NCBI GenBank assembly: GCA_948567375.1
Contig: OX419758.1
Location: 40,429,001-40,493,000 of the forward strand
Direction: 5' to 3'
DNA length: 64,000 nt
Source of the DNA: Lunularia cruciata
Lineage: Eukaryota; Streptophyta; Marchantiopsida; Lunulariales; Lunulariaceae
Shown here piece after piece: positions 12,118 through 23,420 of the stretch. Under the pieces are notes generated by a model. It ran no database searches and was not told the DNA's origin. It was given only the letters and a program-made list of their open reading frames with translations. Position 1 is the first letter of the stretch. Each line of letters opens with the position of its first letter. A program made the translations under genes and the position numbers.

Positions 12118-14480
12118 ATATAATTTTCCAAGATCAAAAGATCAAGAAGAGGTAAACCTAATGAAGTGAGATGCTCATATGATCTAACTCTAAGTCCTCT
12201 AAACTCATCATCTTGTTGGATATCTGCAAAACACAAATAGGCCATGAGGTAAGACCTGGTTTGAACTCCCTCAGAGAGTTCAAACCACTACCACATGCTC
12301 CGTAACAATCACTTCACTCCATCCGTAGTAAGATCTATCCACAAGATAACCTCAAAGTGTAGCAAACAAAATTGGATGAAATGGCTAACACTAAGACGTA
12401 CTACCTACCCTACATGCCTTGCTTTTGTGTGAGGGCACTAGCCATGCCTAATTGTCTAGCTCTCCCATGCATAGAAATTGGTGCTACCATGAAGCCATAA
12501 TGATGCCAAACAAGTAACATCCACAATAATAATCTTCTTCCGTAGGAAGCATGGGACGTGAATACATTGACTAATACTCTCCTAATAGGCAAAGCCTCTC
12601 TCTAAACTTAGTCTAAGTCCCTTGAGTCACCACACTACAAGGTAAGGAATAAGAGGCAAAAGTTTGGGTCTCTTGAGTCATAATATTACAAGGTAACATA
12701 TGAGTGGTATCTATCATATATGTGACATTGGTATGGGTCTGCATCTCACTATAGGTCTAGGTCTGGCAAGCAATAGTACATAGTCTTGGTCCAGGATAAC
12801 TCACACAATCCCTCACCTAAGCTAGACTGCTCTCACTCTCCTCTACTTGAACATGTGCACTCTCACACCTCTCCATAACAAATGCTAACTCTTGTGTATG
12901 ATTCTGCAATTGGACCCTATAACCTTGAGCCGTGGTAGTAGCACCTAGGATGCAAGTCCAAGTTAGCTAATCTCTACTCTCTTTCCTCTCATAAGTAATA
13001 AAGTTCAGATGCCTCTCCTCCTTTCAACAAGAGTATCTTTTTGCTTACAAAGGAGTCTCTTTCTCTCTACTAACAATCTGCCCTACTCCTCCAAGCTCTC
13101 CAATCTACTCTCATGCTCAAGCACTAATCTTTCTCACTCTCCTACACTCTCAAATCAACTTGTGTGCTTATCTCTCTTGCTCCTCTACACTCTTCAATCT
13201 ACTCTCTTGCTCAACCAAAAGTCTCTCTCCTTCCCCAACCACTCAAACACAATTATCTAGAACACATGTGATGTCAACAAAACCAAAGGGTAAAGGTACT
13301 TTGAAGTGCAAGGAGTGAGGTGCACTCTCCATGGATGGAAAAGGAGAAAAAGTGGAAGAAGGAGCTATCTCAAGGGCTGAAGATGGAGAAGGAACTCTCT
13401 CCCTAAAACTATCACTCAATAACCTCACTACTAGTAAGGCATATGTCTCAACAAAATCCATCAAACACCTATTCACAAGTGGTATATATAATCATCCATC
13501 AAGCAAAAATCACTTTTGATCAAGTAAATATACAAGTTCATTAAATAAGGCATGATAAATTAACTCATTTATTAAATCCGGTAATGGTATATACAATAGA
13601 AATTTGTAGGTTTTCAAACAAATAAAACATACAAAAATATGCCAAAACTCAAATCTAATCAATCATTCACTATCCTTAACTTCTCCTTCATCGTCCACAT
13701 CATCAATACTCTCATCCTCATCCTCACTCCCTGCATCCTCATGATCATCATCATCCTCTTTATCATGTATAATCTCCTCTCCATCACTCAAGTACATCAC
13801 TTCCTTCTCAAGAATGAAACCTCTCTCCACAAAGAGGCGAGTGAGTACTACCCAAGGAAGGTGACTCTGAACTTGTGCACCTTAGGTCTCCTCAATTGGC
13901 TTTGCAAACTCCCCACCTCTATAGTGATAGCTTGAAATGCTAACTCTCCCTAATCATCAATCCTCCACACCAAATCTCCTCAACTTTGTCTTGGTGTTGA
14001 GAACAAAATGCCCATGTACAATCTTGGGCTGAATAGTTGGTGCCACAAGTGCAGCTATCAATTGGAAGAAAGCCCTAAAAGCAAGATACACACATTGCTT
14101 TACCAAATACCTCTTTGCAACCCTATCTCTCTTTGTGGAAACCAATCTAAAACAACTATATAAGGAACAATCCTCCTTCTTGGTGTCCTCTCTCTTAGCA
14201 TTGCAAGTGCATCTCTAACTATATCTATTGTCAATTGAAATTGCCTCCCTTTGACCAAACTTGAGCAAGAATTCTTGTCCCAAGAACTCACAAACTCATT
14301 AAATGCAAGAACTTGCAAGAACCACCAACCAAAAAACCTTAAGCCTCACTACTCATACATGAAGATATTGGTTGAGCCTAAAGGTTCCCTTAGACAACAA
14401 AAAAGTGATGGGATGCTACGGGATGCCGCTTGTGGTTGCTTTGGGACAAGAAATTTTATAAAGATTACCATGAAATGATG
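12118..14480. other. Non-coding, probably old transposon DNA
   Basis: Pyrimidine-rich CTCTC-type tracts near 12.8-13.3 kb and 13.6-13.8 kb give spurious Ser/Leu-rich frames. No domain was recognised on either strand. Confidence 0.45.
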
Positions 14481-14770
14481 CCACCGGCACTAGCGGACAT
14501 GTGCTGCAACACTGAGCACCATAGTAGGACAAGGTAAACCCTAAAAGTAAAGTGTCATTACACGAGGTGATGCTCAATGACATGAGAGGGCCTGTTAGTA
14601 CTATCGGACATGTACAATAGCATTGGGCATCACTACTAGACAAGAAACACTTGGAAAAACACAAAGCAATGCCGGGTGACACTCATTAGTGCTGCAAGAG
14701 AGGACTAGGGTTTAGGATTTTTAATGTAGATGACACAAGGAAGTGCTACAAGATAGACCTAGTCCGCACC
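14480..14770. repeat. Second degenerate GGTGC/GCACC-type repeat tract
   Basis: Recurring short modules such as CGGACATGTRCAAYA, GAGCATC/GGGCATC and GTGCTGCAA are spaced irregularly. The texture is similar to 10630-10990. Confidence 0.4.
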
Positions 14771-15829
14771 AAGTGATACCTATAGGTGTTAATAATTGAG
14801 ACCCAATTACAATAAAGACAAATTGAAACGGAGATTGAAATTTTGAAAACTAGAGAAAAATGGAGAAAAATAACTGAGTAAAGAAATAAGCATACCTCTA
14901 GACGTGGGTAATGCAGGCCAAGGGTAATTTTGAGGCTGATTACATCAAGATAAGCCTCCTTGATTCTAGCAACAGCCGTTTGAATTTGATGTTTATCCAT
15001 CCACCACCATTTTATGAAGTTTGTTGGGTGTTGAATGGTGTGGAATCGAATTAGCCAATCTCCTTCTAGAGTGTTTCTCAATCCTCACCATCAAATTTTC
15101 TTTCATAACCCCAAATTCCTGCCATGAAGACTATAGGGAAATTTAGGAACTCAAAGGAAATTTTATTTTACAAATTCTTGGGCTCCTTGCTCTCCTCTCA
15201 CTTGCACTCACTCCTTGTCTCCTCTCTCCTCTCACTTCTGCTCAAAAACTCTACTTTTGCTCTCATGAAACACTCCCAAAACCTCTCCTCTCCTTCAGCT
15301 TAGTTTTGAATCTTGGTCCCAAAAGAAAAATAGGGTCTCAAAATGCCAACCTCTCACAAACTCCACCACTCAAACCACTTCTTCCAAGAAACTGAAATAG
15401 CACTTACACTCAAATGGTACACCCTTTGAAAACTCCAAAATGATCAACTCTTTCAAGAACACTCTCCTCATTTGAAAACCGTGAAGTTGAAGTCCAAACA
15501 ACTTCTTTCTCCAAAAACTCCGCAAAATGGCTTGATTCAAGAACTGTGAAACATCTTTGTAAGAGGAGGGTTTATATAGCCTCCCAAATCAAAAAATAAA
15601 TTTATATCCCACACTCACAAAATTTGTATTTCACTAGGAAGAACCAAAATTAGGGGAGAAAATATTAGAATTATCAACGACAACTACAACAACATGCAAC
15701 ATACTACATAACCAATGAGTACACTCAACCATTACTCTAAAGGTGGTTTTCCTACAAGCACTATTGTGCGGTGACAAGATAAGCACCAATAGGCAAAAGC
15801 TTAATTTAAACACTACATCAAGCAGCAAC
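14771..15829. other. Non-coding, no gene seen
   Basis: Contains C/T-rich runs (about 15180-15310) and A-rich runs. Nothing supportable was found. Confidence 0.5.
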
Positions 15830-15985
15830 CAATGCTGACCAACATCTATGGGCAAGCATCGGCTAGTGTCACCCTTACCAACCAATGTATAAATAGCATC
15901 ACCTACTAGTATCCAACATCTTCTGGTGCACATTGGACGTCACCTAACACCAACAAGTGTACACTGGATATCACCAAGTGACTTT
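15830..15985. repeat. Third degenerate repeat tract (CACC/GTG modules)
   Basis: Imperfect repetitions of CAACATCT, ATCACC and GTGTACACTGG-type words resemble the other two tracts. Period and copy boundaries could not be fixed by eye. Confidence 0.35.
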
Positions 15986-16006
15986 TGGCCTTCTTACATA
16001 AGATTC

Positions 16007-16090
16007 GTCAAGGCAACAACATACTTTTTTTGTAAAATTGGTGTTTGTCAAGGCAACAACATACAAATAATTTTTTTAACTTGGTGTTTA
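16007..16090 (+). repeat. 40-bp tandem duplication
   Basis: Two copies start with GTCAAGGCAACAACATAC at 16007 and 16047, each ending in a T-run followed by TTGGTGTTT. Confidence 0.8.
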
Positions 16091-16501
16091 TGAGTTGTTA
16101 CTTGTACTAGTTGAACAAGGAATTCTCAAATAATAAAATTGAGGAATTTAAATTGCGCTTCAACCAAACTCACTCCCACCTTCCAACCTTTACACAACCC
16201 GGACACATTTCTTCCCACTCCACTGTCAACTTTCTTGTTCTCATCCTCCTCATTCCTCTTACTATCTTGTGCTATTCATCTATTCTTTTACATCACCCCA
16301 TATCATTGCCTCCTTTGGTGGCCACCACATTCATCCTAAAGTGTAATTAATGCTTTATGGTGTGCCAATAGAAAACTCCATATCCCTTATTTCCTATGAA
16401 CCACCTCTTATGGAGTTTGCTAATAATAAGAAACTTAGATGGAACTCCATAGTGTGACCCTTTCTTCCTCTTGCATGGACTCCTTACCAATTAAGTCAAT
16501 G

Positions 16502-16919
16502 TGTAACAATATGGAGATTAGCGACGAAGTTAGTCAAGGTTAACTAAGTAGTGAATAGGCCAAATTAGCCTAGAATATCCTAGAAGTATCTAGGAAGCTT
16601 CTTGGGAAGCTTCCCACTATCTTAGCTTGCACCTCAAGTAAGTAGTTTCTAGAAGGAAGCTTTTGGAAGCTTCCAACCATCTTAGCTTGCACACCAAGTA
16701 GGTGGTTTAAGAAGGAAGCTTCTTGAGAAATTTCTTGATTAACTTGGCTTGCACTCCAAGAAAGTGGCTCAAGGAAGCTTCTTAGGAAGCTTCTCAAGAG
16801 CCTTGTATGCTCTCTATAAATACAAGAGCCAAAGTTCATGCTAGGCATTTGGAGTTTCCCTCATTCAAGTGTCTCTCATTCCATTTTTCTATTTCTCTCC
16901 TTGGTCATGGTATTTTATA
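16502..16919 (+). repeat. 5' LTR of element C
   Basis: Starts TGTAACAATATGG and ends ATTTTATA. U3 contains 3.5 units of ~60 bp starting at 16593, 16655, 16714 and 16773. Each opens with GGAAGCTT and most carry paired GAAGCTTC palindromes plus a CTTGCACxCCAAG-like word. Confidence 0.93.
16815..16822 (+). promoter_or_regulatory. TATA box in 5' LTR of C
   Basis: TATAAATA directly follows the U3 repeat block, in the usual U3/R position. The motif is conserved in the other three LTR copies of this family. Confidence 0.7.
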
Positions 16920-16920
16920 T

Positions 16921-16932
16921 TGGTATCAGATG
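16921..16932 (+). other. Primer-binding site of C
   Basis: TGGTATCAGATG begins one base after the LTR end. It resembles the plant initiator-Met tRNA site TGGTATCAGAGC, with a late mismatch. Confidence 0.75.
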
Positions 16933-17178
16933 GATAGAATTTATAGACCACCAAATCGCCTTCCGCCAAACCATTGGGATTTTCATGTCTAGATACTACC
17001 CAAGCATTGTTTCACACAATTCATCACCTCACACTTTGGATAAGATTTTCTACATATGATTACCTTGATTGCGGAACCCTTGGTGCTTCTAGTTGTAACT
17101 TATGGAGAATGGTGGATGTGTTGTATCTATGTGTTAATAAATTAGATAAATTGGGGATAGTGTGATAAAGTAGAAGCC

Positions 17179-18078
17179 ATGGCAGTGATGCCCAAAGTTA
17201 TCCTTGCTATGTAGTAACAAATTGAGCACCTAACTCATTGTTGAATGAACAAGACCATCATAAACAAGAGCAGGTAGAGAGAGCACTAGTACTTGAAGGA
17301 GAAGAGCAAATCCAATTTCCAAAGCCTAAGGTATCTGAAGGCAAGAACCTTTAGGGTGTAGTGGAAAATTTTGTGTTTGATTGTGAACATTATTTTGAAG
17401 TTACAAACCTTCAAGATGAACGGAGACAAATTCTATTGGCCTCAAGCTTATTGGATGGAGTGGCTAAATTATGATGGCAATCCAAAGTGGAACAAGATGA
17501 GCGGTAGTTTTTCATGCCAATCTTGACATGGGAAGAGTTCAAGAGTGCAATAATTGGGCATTTCCAAGCTATAAACACCACACGGGCCGCACAAGATAAG
17601 TTTGAAAAATTGGAGCAGATTGGCTTGGTAAGAAGCTATACTACTCAATTCCATAACACCATTATGCAAGTTCTAGATATACTAGATGGAGAAGCTCTAG
17701 ATTGCTTTGTGAGAGGCTTGAAGTCTTGCACTAGACTAGAAGTGACTATGCGTGAGCCCAAAGACTTGGAGGAAGTCATGCAGTTGGTTGAACGCTTTGA
17801 TTCCTTGGTTGCGACAACTTGATCTCAACCTCAGCCTTCCCTGATCTCACACACATACTACACACGGGTGGAAGAGCCAATACCAATGGAGATCAATGCC
17901 ATCCAATGAAGACCACTTGGCACAATAGATCATGAAAGGTTACAACAAAATGGTGGATGTTTCTATTGTTGCCAAATTGCATTGCAGAATGTCCACTCCA
18001 GAATGAGCAACCTTGACAAGGCACCCAAATAGAATTTGTGGAGCGGAATGATCAAGGAAATGAGGAGTCCCAATAGGA
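17179..18078 (+). pseudogene. gag of element C, broken
   Basis: The start ATG at 17179 is followed within 11 codons by stops. The longest intact stretch is 17514-17822 (MPILTWEEFKSAIIGHFQAI onward), the retrotransposon gag region. The zinc knuckle is damaged: CFYCCQI is followed by a deletion where copy B has an intact CCHC. The gag stop (TAG) lies inside the frameshift stem at 18068-18100. Confidence 0.88.
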
Positions 18079-18100
18079 GATTTTGAGCTGCCTATTGGGA
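18055..18100 (+). promoter_or_regulatory. Decayed -1 frameshift signal (gag/pol) in C
   Basis: AGGAAAT (18055-18061) stands where copy B has GGGAAAC. It is followed by a 6-nt spacer and a perfect 10-bp stem: TCCCAATAGG (18068-18077) pairs with CCTATTGGGA (18091-18100), with a 13-nt loop. Relative to B one pair has changed from G-C to A-T on both sides, which is a compensatory change. Confidence 0.7.
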
Positions 18101-18533
18101 ACTTGATTAGTTCCAATGGGATTGAAGGCTTGACCTATGCAAGTTTGCTTCACTTGCAAGGATGATATCTGATTGTACTTGTAAGGGTTGATTTTGAAAG
18201 TTTAGAGAATTATATGTCTATGCAATTAGCAAAGGAATTGGGTATTCTTATCAAGCCAATAATTAGAAGTAGATTGATGATTGCAGATGGTAGAAAGGGT
18301 TCTACATTCCGTACCTCACATCCTACTACCCTCAAGATTGGGAAGGAGTATTTGGAGTGTATGAGGTTTATAGTGGCACCTCTACACTATGATGTCATTC
18401 TAGGACTACCTTAGCTTGAACATCATAAGGTTCATTTTATTGGACCCGACAATAAATTCAAGTACAACACCAAGGTATGAATTTTTTATTAAGTTGTTTA
18501 GTACCTTTGAGTAAGACACTTGAAGATAATCAG

Positions 18534-18772
18534 TCCCAAGATGTGAAGTTTATAAGGAGAGCAACCATAGAGAAAACTTTGGAAAGAGAGAAGCCCCAAG
18601 ATGGGAAGTTTGCAAAGAAAGCAACCATAGAGCAAGCTTTGAAGGAAGAGAAGTCCCAAGATGAGAAGTTTTTCAAGAAACCAGCCATAGAGCAAGGCAT
18701 GAGGAAGATAAGTCCCTACATGGGACGTTTGTTAGTGAAGCAGCCATAGAGCAAGCTTTGGAGGAAGATAAA
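18534..18772 (+). repeat. 60-bp in-frame repeat x4 in pol spacer of C
   Basis: Four 60-nt units (20 residues each, pattern SQDxKFxxxxxIEQxxxxEK) start at 18534, 18594, 18654 and 18714. The fourth contains a frame slip. Element B has three units at the same place, so copy number varies between elements. Confidence 0.88.
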
Positions 18773-18907
18773 TCTGTTTTTGTAGTGTGGATCAAGCCAA
18801 TTGTACAAGGAGAATCTGAGGAGAGTCAAGAGCCTCATCAAGCAATGGTTGATAATATAGTTTAAGAGTTTATGGATGTGTTTCTGGATGATCTATCAAA
18901 GGGATTA

Positions 18908-19332
18908 TATAACAATATGGAGTGTAACAACATAGTTAGTAAGGGTAACAAAGTAAAGAATAAACCAAATTAGCCTTGAATATTCTAGAAGCATCTAGGA
19001 AGCTTCTTAGGAAGCTTCTCAACTAGTTAACTTGCACTCCAAGCAGGTAGCTTCTAGAAGGAAGCTTCTAGAAGCTTCTAACTAGCTTAGATTGCATGCC
19101 AAGTAGACGACTTCTAGAAGGAAGCTTCTTGAGAAGCTTTCTAGTTAACTTGGCTTGCAATCTAAGAAAGCGGCTTGGGAAAACTTCTTGAGAAGCTTCT
19201 CAAGGGCTTTGTATGCTACCTATAAATACCAAAGCCATAGCTCATGCTAGGCATTTGGAGTTTCCACTCATTCAAGTGTCCCAATGTGAGTTCCCATTCT
19301 CCTATTTCTCTCCTTGGTCTTGGTCTTTTACA
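18908..19332 (+). mobile_element. Nested solo LTR inside element C
   Basis: A 425-bp LTR of the B/C family starts TATAACAATATGG (TG decayed to TA) and ends TTTTACA. It interrupts pol between the GGATTA and TTACC of the ancestral sequence. Flanking 5-mers GATTA (18903-18907) and TATTA (19333-19337) are the target duplication with one mismatch. LTR-LTR recombination of a nested copy explains it. Confidence 0.88.
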
Positions 19333-22066
19333 TATTACCTATGAATTGAAGTATGCCCTTCAAGATTGAGTTAGTACCAAGGAGTACCCCAATGAGTATA
19401 CCAATCTATCGGCTCTCACCAAAGGAGTTGGAGGAGTTATGAACAACACTTATGGAGTTGTTGGAGAAGGATTTCATATGACATAGTACATCTCCTTGGA
19501 GAGCACCAATACTAATTGTTCCAAAGAAGGATGGAGGACTTTGTTTCTATATTGATTACCTTGGACTCAATAAAAAATAGTGAAAAATGCAAACACTTTG
19601 TCTTTAATTGATGACTTCCTTGATCAATTGAGTGGAGCACAATACTTCTCTAAGTTGGATCTTTGCAATGGCTACTGGCAAATCCCCATTGGTAAGGAAG
19701 ATGTGCAAAATATTGCCTTTTGCACAAGGTATGGACATTTTGAGTGGAGAGTTCTATCTTTTGGGCTCACTAATGCTCTAGTAGTCTTCATGGATTAGAT
19801 GCATCGGGTATTGGATGGAATATTGGATTGGTACATGGTGTTCTTGGATGATATCTTCATTTACAGCAAGACAAAGGTAGAACATGTGAAGCACGTGCAA
19901 GACATCCTAAGACGACTACAACAATGGAATTTTTATTGCAAGAAGGCAAAGTGTGCCTTTTGGCAAAAGGAAGTTACCTTCTTGGGTCACAAGATCTCAT
20001 TGGGTGGGATCAAGATAGAAGAGGAGAAAATCAAGGCCATCATTGATTGGCCTATTTCAATGGATGCTACTAAAGTATGAGCATTTAATGGATTGGCTAG
20101 TTTTTACCAACGGTTCATCCACTATTATGCTCATGTGGTCACACCATTAATCAATCTCTTAGGGAAGAACTCAAGCTTTAAATGGACCAACAAGCACAAA
20201 GAAGCATTCCAAAATTTGAAACATATGGTGTCTTCAAGACCAATTCTTCAACCATACAATCCTCAACTACCATGTATGGTTGATTTTGATGCTTCTAATT
20301 TTTCACTTGGAGTTGTGTTGCAACAAGAATTCATAGATGGATTACATCCCATTGCCTTTGTGTCTTGTAGACTAAATACAGCAAAAAGGAATTACTCTAC
20401 TCAAGATTGAGAACAACTAGCAATGGTATATGCCACCAAGGTATGGAGGCATTACCTCTTGGGGAAATAAGTGGTCATGCAAATTGATCACAAGCCCTTG
20501 TTGCAAACATTACATTTGGAACTCATGAAGAGTTGACATCATCAATGAAAGGAACAATTATAGTTGTTTGACATTAAAATTGAGTACAAACCCAATTGGT
20601 TCCATGTCATCCTTGATACCCTATCACAATAATCTGATTTGAAGTCTCTTCTTCTCATCACGGCGGTAATTACAATAGTGTCAATTGACTCCAAAGTCCA
20701 AACCGAGTTTAAGACAACCCTATAACAAGATCCATTCTTTCAAATGGTACAAGGTCATCTTGCAACATGCAAAAAGGAGTAAAACACCTTCTCCTTCAAG
20801 GAAGGCCTTCTATTCCATGAGGACTAGGTCTATGGTCTAGCCAAAGGTGATCTTTGACTTGTGTGCCTTCAAGAAGCCCATGATTTACCAATTGCTGGTC
20901 ACATGGGTGTGGACAAGACCTTGGGTACCCTCCAATGCCAATGGTACTGGCCCAACATGGCATGAGATGTTTGGGAGTTTGTCTAATCATGTGAGAGTTT
21001 CCAATACAACAAGGCTAGTAACCACAAACCAAGTGGACTCCTTCAACCACTCCCCATTCTATCTACTTGTTAGGAACATGTGAGCTTTGATACCTTGGTG
21101 CAAATCTACTTTTGCAATGTATTTAAATATCATGAGATGCCATGTGTACTCATCTCCAATCGTGATCCTTGATTCATTGGGAAATTTTAGCAAGCATTCT
21201 TCCAGATACTTGGTACCAAGCTTACTTTGTCCATTGCCTATCATCCTCAAACTGATGGACAAACTAAACATGCATATTGCACCTTGGAAGATATGCTTTG
21301 TGCATTTGTTAACGTATACCACACCAATTGGGATAAATGTCTTGCAGTTGTGGAATTTGCATACAATAACTTCAAACAAGCAAGCACCGGATTCTCTCCT
21401 TTCTTTCTCAATTATGGCCAAGATCTACTTGTTCCAAATTCCCTTCTTGCTTCTCCTCTATCTTATATCCCTCATATGTCAACCTTCTTGACCACCATAT
21501 ACCAATCGCTCTAGCAAGCCAAGTCTCATCTCCTTGTTGCTTAGAGTTGTGAAAAACAATATGTGGACCACCATTGTAGTGATCTCACCTTTCAAGTTGG
21601 TGACAAAGTCATGCTCTCCTCTAGTAACTTACTCCTCTCGCTTGATACCCAAGTTTGTAAACTCACTCCTGATTGGATAGGACCCTTTGATATCACCCAC
21701 ATCATCTCTCCTATTGCTTATCAACTTGTCTTACCTTGTCATATGTGCATCCACTCTGCCGTCCATGTTTCCAAGTTAAAACCCTTTGTTCCTATTCCAT
21801 CTTCTTTTTCCTCTTGTGTCCAAACTCCTCTTCTTCCCATCCTTATCCATGATCATGAAGAGTATGAATTTGATCGTATACTTGCACATCAACACATCCA
21901 ACACAACCATCAACAACATATAGAGTACAAGGTCCTTTAGAAGGGCTATCCCCTTCATGATGCCACTTGGGAACCTCTATCTCATCTCCAAAATGCATAA
22001 AAATTCATCCAAGAGTTTAAAGCTTCAATGGCAACAATGACATCACCAACTAGCAATGGGGAAATA

Positions 22067-22490
22067 TGTAACAATATGGAGTTTAGCGACAAAGTTAGTC
22101 AAGGCTAACAAAGTAGTGAATAGGCCAAATTAGCCTGGAATATCCTATAAGTATCTAGGAAGCTTCTTGGGAAGCTCCCCACTAGCTTAGTTTGCACCTC
22201 AAGTAAGTATTTATAGAAGGAAGCTTCTACAAGCTTCCAACCTACTTAGCTTGCACGCCAAGTAGGCAGTTTCAAGAAGAAAGCTTCTTTAGAAGCTTCT
22301 TGGTTAACTTGGCTTGCACTCCAAGAAAGTGGCTCAAGGAAGCTTCTTGAGAAGCTTCTCAAGAGCCTTGTATGCCTTCTATAAATACAAAAGCCAAAGC
22401 TTATGCTAAGTATCTGGAGTTTCCCTCATTCAAATGTCCCAATGTGAGCTTCCAATCTCCTATTTCTCTCCTTGGTCTTGGTCTTTTACA
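22067..22490 (+). repeat. 3' LTR of element C
   Basis: TGTAACAATATGG... to ...CTTTTACA, preceded by a short purine-rich tract (AATGGGGAAATA). It carries the same ~60-bp GAAGCTTC unit array and TATAAATAC box as the 5' LTR, and is followed directly by the CAATG duplication. Confidence 0.93.
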
Positions 22491-22495
22491 CAATG

Positions 22496-23420
22496 ATTCA
22501 TATAATCTATATGAAAAGAGCTTTGTAAAATTATTTATGAAACCTCCTATTGTTAACATAGTGGCACCAATGATGGGAGCCTTAGAGGAATTCTTTCCTT
22601 CTACCATGAGCTTGATCACACCATCATGGACCCAATAACCCATAAATCCTTGTAAGATAACTCTACCATCTTGCCCAAATGAGTACAAAGAGCAATGCCT
22701 TACTTTATAGTGTGCTAAACAAAGTCAAGCAAAATCTTGCTATAGAGGAAACTTGCCCTCAAGAGAGAACTTTTTTATTAGAGAAATATCAAAAGGACAA
22801 GCTCACATAAGAGAGTGTTCTATGATGTCTGAAAGTTGACCTTGATACACTTAGAAACAAAGTTATGCAACAACAAACTAAATATGATGAGCAACTACAC
22901 ACACAAGACAAGGAGGTAACATCTTTACAAATGGAGTTAAACAAAGCCCATTCCAAGATGATGGTAACAAAAGCACATTACAAGAATCTCAAATGATTGA
23001 CAGGCCTTTGTATTTACAAGCCTCAAGCATCAAAAGGAGAAGGAGGAAAAAATAAAGACAAAGGTTTGTGACGAAGTGAATAAGGAGCTCCAAAGTGAAT
23101 AAACAAACTTAGAGAACAAACAAACTTATCTACTTGTAACCAATGGATACATAACTACGCAACTTCTTGACCAATTGGAACAAATAGCAATTACGCATCC
23201 ACAATGTGCAAAGATGAAGGACCTCAAGATTCAAATCAATACATTGGAGAGTAAGGTCTACACAAATGACCAACTCAAGGCATTGTCTATCAAGTTGTAG
23301 GTCCATATTGCCTCCAAGTTCTAGGAGATGCATACTAGTTTTGTATAAGAAATTGGCAGATACATGAAAGGGCTTGTAGAGTTCATCTAATTTTGTAAAG
23401 GGGGAGGAAGTTTGATGCAA
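22496..23420 (+). pseudogene. Decayed coiled-coil-like ORF, probably of a mobile element
   Basis: Broken frames on the + strand read as long charged helices (for example VMQQQTKYDEQLHTQDKEVT and LQMELNKAHSKMM), with stops roughly every 20-60 codons. The tail ends in a purine-rich tract AAAGGGGGAGGAAG at about 23397. That resembles a polypurine tract preceding an LTR beginning TGATGC, with a TATAAAAGG box at ~23813. Element C inserted at or beside its 5' side. No named domain was recognised. Confidence 0.45.

Larger units (their letters stand above)
18078..22010 (+). pseudogene. pol of element C (PR-RT-RH-IN-chromodomain), broken
   Basis: Protease-like region at 18200-18420, with the DSGSS of copy B degraded. 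RT blocks include KLDLCNGYWQIPIGKEDVQN at 19650-19710 and the catalytic MVFLDDIFIYSK near 19838-19873. RNase H core DFDASNFSLGVVLQQ is near 20282. Integrase zinc-binding and core pieces lie at 20880-21510 (AYHPQTDGQTKHA near 21235). Chromodomain remnant EEYEFDRILAH...EYKVL-stop-KGYPLHDATWEP spans 21857-21985. The frame is interrupted by stops at many points and by the nested solo LTR between the protease spacer and RT, so it cannot encode a working polyprotein. Confidence 0.9.
16502..22490 (+). mobile_element. Ty3/gypsy chromovirus 'C', full-length but inactive, TSD CAATG
   Basis: LTRs 16502-16919 and 22067-22490 (TGTAACAATATGG... to ...TTTTATA/TTTTACA) are flanked by identical 5-bp duplications CAATG (16497-16501 and 22491-22495). 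The primer site TGGTATCAGATG is at 16921. The domain order gag, protease, spacer repeats, RT (FLDD), RNase H, integrase, chromodomain is readable on the + strand, but broken by many stops and a few frameshifts. A 425-bp solo LTR of the same family is nested at 18908-19332. Element B (58978 to the right edge, - strand) is a better-preserved relative and guided the reading. Most stops look like CAA to TAA, CGA to TGA or TGG to TAG/TGA changes, as expected from deamination of methylated cytosines. Confidence 0.95.

Noticed and set aside
11516-12122. Intact target duplication around the 11.5-kb solo LTR
   Set aside because: Flanking 5-mers GCATA and ATATA match at only three positions.
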